NCBI GenBank assembly: GCA_902592325.1
Contig: CACJEC010000004.1
Span: forward strand, 1 to 42,350
Direction: 5' to 3'
From: an uncultured Pelagibacteraceae bacterium
GTDB lineage: Bacteria > Pseudomonadota > Alphaproteobacteria > Pelagibacterales > Pelagibacteraceae
Length of the DNA: 42,350 nucleotides
In this document: positions 37,034 to 42,350 of the stretch, piece by piece
How positions within the stretch are numbered: the first letter of the stretch is position 1
Layout: each line of letters begins with the position of its first letter
Program-made: the position numbers and the translations under genes
The notes under the pieces: model-generated
The model's input: the letters and a program-made list of their open reading frames with translations, nothing else
What the model was told of the DNA's origin: nothing
Database searches by the model: none

Positions 37034-37744
37034 ATGGAAACAATTAATAAATCTAATATTGAAATTCTTATACCAACCCTAAATGAAGAGGGAAATATTC
37101 AGGAGACTATCAAAGCATTACAATCGAGGAATTTTGAAAATATTACTATTATTGATGACAACTCTTCGGACAATACGATTCAAATATCTAAAGATTTAGG
37201 ATGTAATGTAATTGAGAATATTGATAAAAAAAGATTGGGCTTTGGTCTGTCTTTAATTAAGGCTATTCAAAATTCTAAATTTGAATATTGTTGTATATTT
37301 GATGGAGATAATTCATTTGATCCTGATTCTTTAATGGAAATGATGAAAAAAATAGAAGAGGGTAATGACTTTGTTTTTTGTTCACGATACAAACATAATA
37401 ATGTAAGTCCAGATGATACGTTTGTTAGTAAATTTGGAAACTTTTTTTTTACAAAAACTATAAATATATTATTCAATATTATGTCTAGCGATGTATTATT
37501 TTTATACGTGATGGGAAAAAAAGAAAATTTTAGGTCTTTAAATTTAGAATCTAAAGATTTTAGAATTTGTATCGAGATTTTGCTAAAATGCTACTTAAAT
37601 TTCCAATGCGATGAGATTTTATCGCTAGAAAGAAAACGTAAATTTGGAGAAAGTAAAGTTAATACTATAAATGATGGTATAAAAATATTATTAGATATTA
37701 TTAAATATTATTTTAAAAAATTTTTTAATAAGAAATTAATTTAA
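37034..37744 (+). CDS. GT2 glycosyltransferase, dolichol-phosphate-mannose-synthase-like
   Basis: 236 residues. GT-A fold: ILIPTLNEEGNIQETI (9-24), ITIIDDNSSDNTIQI, the nucleotide/metal region CCIFDGDNSFDPDSLMEMM with an Asp-Gly-Asp variant of DxD, and FCSRYKHNN. The C-terminal lipid-phosphate-related RKRKFGESKVN is like DPM1/polyprenol transferases. It has no membrane anchor, or only a weak hydrophobic stretch near LDIIKYYF. Probably transfers a sugar from a nucleotide donor to a lipid carrier or glycan. gmd follows after one base. Confidence 0.82.
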   Translation: METINKSNIEILIPTLNEEGNIQETIKALQSRNFENITIIDDNSSDNTIQISKDLGCNVIENIDKKRLGFGLSLIKAIQNSKFEYCCIFDGDNSFDPDSLMEMMKKIEEGNDFVFCSRYKHNNVSPDDTFVSKFGNFFFTKTINILFNIMSSDVLFLYVMGKKENFRSLNLESKDFRICIEILLKCYLNFQCDEILSLERKRKFGESKVNTINDGIKILLDIIKYYFKKFFNKKLI

Positions 37745-37745
37745 G

Positions 37746-38777
37746 ATGAAAAAAAAGATTGCATTCATAACAGGTATTACAGGTCAAGATGGTTCATATC
37801 TTGCAGAACTATTGTTAAAAAAAAAATATAAAGTTCATGGTTTGTTAAGAAGGACAAGTGTATTAAATATTGAGAGGATTCAAGATATAATTAATCAATA
37901 TGAAAAAAAAGGTCAATTAAATCTTCACTATGTTGACTTGACTGATACTGCTAGCATAAGCAATTTAATTATTAAATATAGACCAGATGAATTTTATAAT
38001 CTTGCAGCAATGAGTCATGTTGGAATTAGTTATTTTACAGGAGAGGCCACTTTAAATATAAACACGGTGGCATCGTATAGAATTCAAGAGTCAATTTTAA
38101 GAAATCATAAAAGATGTAAGTTTTATCAGGCATCATCAAGTGAAATGTTTGGATCATCACCGCCACCTCAAAATGAAATGACACCTTTTAATCCACAAAG
38201 TCCGTATGGGATTTCAAAAGTAGCTGCCTTTCATACAACAAAATACTTTAGACAAGCTCATGGTTTATTTGCATCTAATGGCATATTATTTAATCACGAA
38301 TCCCCAAGAAGAGGATTAAATTTTGTGACTAGAAAAATTACACATTCGTTAGCAAGAATCTTAAGTGGACATGAAAAAAAAATTTATCTAGGAAATATTT
38401 CAACAAGAAGAGATTGGGGACATTCTAAAGATTATGTAATAGGAATTTGGAAAATACTACAATACAAAAAACCTGAGGATTTTGTAATATCGACTGGTCA
38501 AAACTATTCTATAGAAGATTTTATTAAAAAAGTTTTTAAAATTGTAGGATTAAATTGGAAAAAATTTGTTTCAACTAATAATAAAAAATTTATGAGACCG
38601 TCAGAAGTTAGAAGTTTAAGAGGTGATAGTACCAAAGCGAGAAAACTTTTGAAATGGAAACCTAAGTATAATTTAGATGATTTAGCAAAAGACATGCTGA
38701 TGAATGATTTGAAATTATATGGAATGAGTCTTGAACACGCAAAAAAAATTGCAAAAAAACTATCTAAAAAAAAATAA
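37746..38777 (+). CDS. gmd: GDP-mannose 4,6-dehydratase
   Basis: 343 residues of the extended SDR family. NADP-binding GITGQDGSYLA (10-20); the substrate loop LLRRTSVLNIERI is where the family normally reads LxRRSSxxNTxRI; catalytic residues Ser131/132, Glu133 (QASSSEMFG), Tyr154 and Lys158 (SPYGISKVAA); RRDWGHSKDYV is the GDP-sugar site. It makes GDP-4-keto-6-deoxymannose. The next gene is a DegT aminotransferase, which points to GDP-perosamine-like products rather than fucose. 'NLAAMSHVGISY' replaces the usual 'NLAAQSHV', a mild divergence. Confidence 0.93.
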   Translation: MKKKIAFITGITGQDGSYLAELLLKKKYKVHGLLRRTSVLNIERIQDIINQYEKKGQLNLHYVDLTDTASISNLIIKYRPDEFYNLAAMSHVGISYFTGEATLNINTVASYRIQESILRNHKRCKFYQASSSEMFGSSPPPQNEMTPFNPQSPYGISKVAAFHTTKYFRQAHGLFASNGILFNHESPRRGLNFVTRKITHSLARILSGHEKKIYLGNISTRRDWGHSKDYVIGIWKILQYKKPEDFVISTGQNYSIEDFIKKVFKIVGLNWKKFVSTNNKKFMRPSEVRSLRGDSTKARKLLKWKPKYNLDDLAKDMLMNDLKLYGMSLEHAKKIAKKLSKKK

Positions 38778-38781
38778 ATAA

Positions 38782-39852
38782 GTGATTTATCAAATTAAGC
38801 CAGTTATAGGAAAAAAGGAAAAGAACAATCTTATTGATTATATTAAAAAAGATAATTGGATAACGGAACATAAAGTAACAGAAAACTTTGAAAAGAGTTT
38901 TGCAAAATTCACTAATTCAAAATATTGTATATGCTTTCCTAATGGTACTATTACCATGTCATCAGTATTAGATTGTCTTAATTTAAAAAAAGATGATGAA
39001 GTTTTAGTTTCAAATTATACCATGGTAGCTACAGCTAATGTTGTTAAATTTGTTGGAGCAACTGTAAAACTTGTTGATATTTCCAAAAAAGATTTATGCA
39101 TGTCTCCTGATGATTTATTAAAAAAGATAAATAAAAAAACTAAAGTTGTAATATACACTCAAATGAACGGCAGAGTAGGTCAAATAGATAGTATTAAAAA
39201 AATTTGTAAAAAAAATAAATTGGTTTTGATAGAGGATGCTGCCCACGCAATTGGTAGTTATAATAAAAAAATTCATGTTGGAAATGCTGGAATAGCTGGA
39301 TCTTTTTCTTTTAGCATGCCTAAGCTTATTACTATGGGGCAAGGTGGTGCTGTTGTTACAAATAATTCTGAATTAGCAAAAAAATTAAGGTTATATAAAA
39401 ATTTTGGCAGAAGAAAATCAGGGGAAGATATCCATGATTATCTTGGGTATAATTTTAAAATTACTGATATGCAATCCATGTTAGCAATTGGACAACTAAG
39501 ATCAATAAAATCAAGAATTAAAAAGAAAAAAGAAATTTTTTCTAGATATCAAAAAAATCTAAAAGATAATTTAAAGATAAAATTTTTTGATATGAAAAAA
39601 GATGAAACACCATGGTCCGTAGATATATATTTAAACAGCGTAAATAAACTGAAAAAAATATTAGAAAAAAAAGGAATATTCACTAGATATGTTTACCCTC
39701 CACTAAATTCACAAAAAATCTATAAACATATTAAAAATTTACCAGTATCAAACTTTTATTGTAAGAAAGGGTTATGGTTACCTTCTAGTTTAGATTTAAA
39801 AAATAAAGACATAGATAAGATTTGCTCAATAATAAATAAATATATTTACTGA
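38782..39852 (+). CDS. DegT/DnrJ/EryC1 aminotransferase, perosamine-synthase-like
   Basis: 356 residues from a GTG at 38782, four bases after gmd. PLP features: NGTITMSSVLDCL near the phosphate-binding turn, IEDAAHAIGSY (150-160) that stacks on the cofactor, and the Schiff-base lysine Lys181 in FSFSMPKLITMGQGGA. C-terminal RYVYPPLNSQKIYKH and GLWLPSSLDL are normal for the family. With gmd upstream it most likely aminates GDP-4-keto-6-deoxymannose at C4 (GDP-perosamine); other keto-sugar substrates are possible. It shares one base with the following methyltransferase (TGATG). Confidence 0.87.
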   Translation: MIYQIKPVIGKKEKNNLIDYIKKDNWITEHKVTENFEKSFAKFTNSKYCICFPNGTITMSSVLDCLNLKKDDEVLVSNYTMVATANVVKFVGATVKLVDISKKDLCMSPDDLLKKINKKTKVVIYTQMNGRVGQIDSIKKICKKNKLVLIEDAAHAIGSYNKKIHVGNAGIAGSFSFSMPKLITMGQGGAVVTNNSELAKKLRLYKNFGRRKSGEDIHDYLGYNFKITDMQSMLAIGQLRSIKSRIKKKKEIFSRYQKNLKDNLKIKFFDMKKDETPWSVDIYLNSVNKLKKILEKKGIFTRYVYPPLNSQKIYKHIKNLPVSNFYCKKGLWLPSSLDLKNKDIDKICSIINKYIY

Positions 39853-41053
39853 TGAATTATAAATTCAGATCAACTTGTCTATCATGTAAAAAAAAAAAAC
39901 TTAAAAAGATTATTGATTTAGGAAACCATTCTTTTGCTGACCGATTTATTCCTAAAAAAAAATTAAATCTAAAAGATCCAAAATATCCTCTTATTTTAGA
40001 TTTATGCACTCATTGCAAATTCATTCAATCCAGAACTATTACAAATCCAAAAAATAGATATATAGAAGTTGATTATTCATATACTTCATCAAATTCTATT
40101 TATGCAAAAAATCATTGGACAGAATTAGCTAACGACTTAGAAAAAAGAATAGATTTGAAAAATAAAAAAATTATTGAAATAGGATCTAACGATGGTTTTT
40201 TATCTCATTTATTAAAAAAAAAGGGTGCAAAGGTTTTAGGTTTGGACGCATCTGATTTTATGGTCAAAATAAGTAAAAAAAAAATTAATGCTATTCATTG
40301 TATTTTTTCAAATAAAGAAAGTAAAAAAATCAAAAAAAAATTTGGACAAGCAGATATTATAATTGCAAATAATGTTTTAAACCACTCTGATAAGCCTTTA
40401 GATTTTTTAAAAGGTATTTATAATTTACTTAAAAAAGATGCTCTTTTTATTTTTGAACAACCAAATTTTACAATAGGTCTTTTGTCGTTAAAATTTACCA
40501 CGAACATGTTTCTTATTTTACTGCAAGAAACATTAAATCTATATTAAGTTTTAGTAATTTTAAGATTATATCGTTAAAAAAAAATAATTATCATGGAGGA
40601 AGCCTCAGAACTTTTGCATCAAAAAAAGATTCTAATTTAAAAGAATTTAAGATTAATAAATTTTTAGATTTTGAAAATAGAAAGGGCATTTATTCATTAG
40701 CATTTTATAAAAAATGGATTGAAAAAATTACTTTAAAGAAAGTGGGGTTATTAAATAAATTAATTAAATATACTTCAAAAAACTATTCCATTATCGGTAT
40801 AGGTGCTGGTGCAAAAGCAAATACATTTTTGACTTATTATGGATTAAATAATAGCATTATAAAGTTTATTACCGATGCTTCAAAATTTAAGAAAAATAAG
40901 TACACTCCATTAACAAGAATTCCAATAAAAGACGATAACGAAATAAAGAAATTGAATAAAATAGTATGTTTAATATTATCCTGGAATATAAGTGATTTAG
41001 TCATTAATAAGATAAAAAAAATAAATAAAAATATTAAAATATTAAAAATCTAA
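39852..41053 (+). pseudogene. Sugar C-methyltransferase (TylCIII/NovU-like), interrupted by a frameshift
   Basis: The first frame (39852-40547) encodes the N-terminal zinc domain (Cys9-x2-Cys12 and Cys52-x2-Cys55) and a SAM-binding domain (IIEIGSNDGFLSHLL). It then turns into unrelated sequence and stops. From about 40493 another forward frame goes on without a stop to 41053 and encodes the expected rest: IYHEHVSYFTARNI, NNYHGGSLRTF and IGIGAGAKANTFLTYYGL, the C-methyltransferase C-terminal domain. Joined, the two give about 400 residues, normal for the family. The break is in AAAATTT at 40490-40496, one base short. Enzymes of this group add a methyl to a carbon of a keto-sugar nucleotide. 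Sequencing error or real mutation are both possible. Confidence 0.85.
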
Positions 41054-41056
41054 ATT

Positions 41057-41443
41057 ATGAAATTCAAAAGACTTAAATTTGATTTTAAAGATAAAAGGGG
41101 TTCCATAACAGACATTTTTTATAAAAAGAATATACAACACGTTGCAATAATAAGTTCAAAACCTAATGTTAGAAGAGGTGATCACTATCATAAAAAAACT
41201 ACTCAGTGGATGTATATTACAAAAGGTTCTTTAGAATATTGGTACAAACCTTTAAGATCTAAAAAAAAAGCTAAAAAGAAATTATTAAAAGTTGGTGATT
41301 TAGTAGAAACACCGCCTTATGAAATGCATGCTTTAAAAATTGGTAAATATGGAAATGAATTTATTGTGTTTACTGTGGGAAAAAGAGGCGGGAAGGATTA
41401 TGAAAATGATACTTATAGGTTTTCACCTTCCTTGATAAAATGA
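41057..41443 (+). CDS. Cupin-fold sugar-nucleotide epimerase/isomerase-like protein
   Basis: 128 residues with a single cupin barrel. NVRRGDHYHKKTTQWMYITKG carries the metal- or substrate-binding histidines (His43, His45), followed by VGDLVETPPYEMHAL, the second half of the cupin motif with a histidine. The opening DKRGSITDIFY is like RmlC-related and FdtA/WxcM-related proteins of O-antigen clusters. Likely epimerises or isomerises a keto-sugar, or binds one; the exact reaction cannot be assigned. Follows the methyltransferase by 3 bases. Confidence 0.75.
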   Translation: MKFKRLKFDFKDKRGSITDIFYKKNIQHVAIISSKPNVRRGDHYHKKTTQWMYITKGSLEYWYKPLRSKKKAKKKLLKVGDLVETPPYEMHALKIGKYGNEFIVFTVGKRGGKDYENDTYRFSPSLIK

Positions 41444-41450
41444 GTTATGC

Positions 41451-41874
41451 ATGTTTAATATATATTCAAGAAAAAATAAAAAAAAATTATTACATGTTTT
41501 CCATAGGCAAAGATCGTCTCAAGACAGAGTTAATCTTTCACCAGAAAAAGCTTTTTTACAAGCATCAATTATTAGATTTAAAGAAAAAAAAGTAATTAAT
41601 CCTCACTATCATCTTAAGCATAAAAAAACAGAGAGTAATCGATCTATTCAAGAGTCATGGATTCTTTTTAAAGGTTCGGCAAAAATATATTATTATGATT
41701 CAAACAAGAAGTTTTTTGAAAAGTTTTATAATGAAACCAGGAGACGTTTCGATTACATTTTCAGGTGGTCACAAATTAGAAATATTAAAAAAAGGTAGCA
41801 TCTTATATGAATATAAAACAGGACCATATAAAGGTTCAAAAAACGATTTAAAATACTTTAAAAATCTTAAATGA
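41451..41874 (+). pseudogene. Second cupin protein, interrupted by a frameshift
   Basis: Starting at ATG 41451, the first frame has INPHYHLKHKK and SIQESWILFKGSAKIYYYD, a cupin start, then goes out of frame near 41715. One frame over, the expected end reads IMKPGDVSITFSGGHKLEIL and EYKTGPYKG, closing with TGA at 41872-41874. Removing one T from the TTTTTT run at 41712-41717 joins them as NKKFLKSFIMKPGDVSITF and gives about 140 residues. Small cupins of this kind (WxcM-like) are frequent in sugar clusters. The ATGA overlap with the next gene suggests the long form is the real one. Confidence 0.75.
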
Positions 41875-42350
41875 TATTGCCTTTAGAAACTTTTCGAGGA
41901 ATATTTGCGTTAATTATTGTTTTACACCATCTTAAGATAGATACATTTATACAAAACTCTAAGATTATATTGAATGGTGGGTTAGTTGTTGATTTCTTTT
42001 TTGTATTAAGTGGATTTGTAATAAGTTTAAATTACTTACATAAAATTAAGACAAAAGATCAATTATTATTATTCCAAAAAAAAAGATTTAAAAGATTATA
42101 CCCTCTCCATATTCTTACATTGCTAATATTTGTTTCAATTGAATTTATTAAACTAATAGTCAATAATTTTACAAATCTTGAATCTACTTATGAGCCTTTT
42201 GGTGATTTCAATAATCTTTATTCATTAGTCGCAAATTTCTTTTTACTTCATGGTTGGTATGGTTGGTCTTACAACTTACCGAGCTGGTCTATTTCAACCG
42301 AATTTTATACTTATTTTATCTTTGGTTTAATTATCTTAATTAGCACAAAT
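41871..42350 (+). CDS. Acyltransferase 3 family membrane protein (sugar O-acetylase), N-terminal part
   Basis: An open frame from ATG 41871 to the right edge, 160 residues with no stop, overlapping the second cupin gene by 4 bases. It opens with LETFRGIFALIIVLHHL, where the arginine-to-histidine spacing is the acyltransferase-3 (OafA/OatA type) motif, then VVDFFFVLSGFVIS, KKRFKRLYPLHILTLL (the conserved R-x-x-R-x-x-P of this family) and LPSWSISTEFYTYF. These integral proteins acetylate surface sugars. The C-terminal part, including any SGNH domain, is outside. Confidence 0.88.
   Translation, partial: MILPLETFRGIFALIIVLHHLKIDTFIQNSKIILNGGLVVDFFFVLSGFVISLNYLHKIKTKDQLLLFQKKRFKRLYPLHILTLLIFVSIEFIKLIVNNFTNLESTYEPFGDFNNLYSLVANFFLLHGWYGWSYNLPSWSISTEFYTYFIFGLIILISTN

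Noticed and set aside
1..42350. Search by eye for CRISPR arrays, tRNA or rRNA genes, insertion sequences, integrases, toxin-antitoxin pairs and known riboswitch leaders.
   Set aside because: No spaced direct repeats, cloverleaf-capable gaps, transposase or integrase motifs, or long structured leaders were seen. Almost all gaps are under 80 bases and the largest (158) holds the nrd promoter.

Overview
The window reads as a gene-dense, strongly A+T-rich (roughly 70% by eye) stretch of chromosome from a free-living, genome-streamlined alphaproteobacterium. SAR11/Pelagibacterales is the best guess. The reasons are the lysine- and isoleucine-rich proteins, gaps of a few bases or 1-4 base overlaps between genes, near absence of non-coding DNA, and the alphaproteobacterial gene order trmJ-rpsD ... 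grxD-bolA-purL-purQ-purS-purC-purB. This assignment is an inference from gene content, not a database match. I see no rRNA, tRNA, CRISPR array, insertion sequence or prophage, and no stretch over 300 bases without a gene.

Layout. 1-505 is the N-terminal part of a GT4 glycosyltransferase that runs off the left edge, coupled to a thioredoxin-like protein. 1080-3448 holds a gamma-type and a small beta-type carbonic anhydrase homologue with overlapping 3' ends, a PNPOx-like flavoprotein and a 3-hydroxyisobutyrate dehydrogenase family enzyme. 3457-8366 runs forward: MFS transporter, RNA polymerase omega with a long acidic tail, dusA, a TSUP permease and a very charged helical protein of unknown function. 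8482-9936 is a phosphomanno/glucomutase facing it, with a GC-containing hairpin terminator between. 10095-13042 is nrdA-nrdB (class I ribonucleotide reductase) behind a promoter with two NrdR-like boxes, followed by a TTG-started methyltransferase. 13680-17202 is a compact methylcitrate-cycle operon (prpD-prpB-prpC), then gph. 18011-20456 pairs a stand-alone acetyltransferase half of GlmU with glmS. 20492-27692 runs forward: class II DAHP synthase, nadE, cysS-cimA, trmJ, rpsD and a second TTG-started methyltransferase.

34926 down to 27704 is a tightly packed nine-gene reverse operon: sfsA, map, purB, purC, purS, purQ, purL, bolA, grxD. It supplies the three-part FGAM synthase (PurL+PurQ+PurS) and the neighbouring IMP-pathway steps, and ends with an Fe-S-linked BolA/CGFS-glutaredoxin pair. 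cinA lies divergent from it.

35721-42350 is a surface-polysaccharide locus, even richer in A+T: a multispanning GT-C-like protein, a GT2 glycosyltransferase, GDP-mannose 4,6-dehydratase, a DegT/perosamine-synthase-like aminotransferase, a sugar C-methyltransferase, two cupins and an acyltransferase-3 O-acetylase cut by the right edge. Together they suggest a GDP-linked 4-amino-6-deoxy sugar that may be further modified. Two of these genes (the C-methyltransferase and the second cupin) are broken by single frameshifts at A/T homopolymers. Whether these are sequencing errors, decay or switching is the most open question in the window. I did not find a convincing wholly new system. The best leads are the split GlmU, the charged helical protein, the omega tail, the paired frameshifts and the nrd control region.
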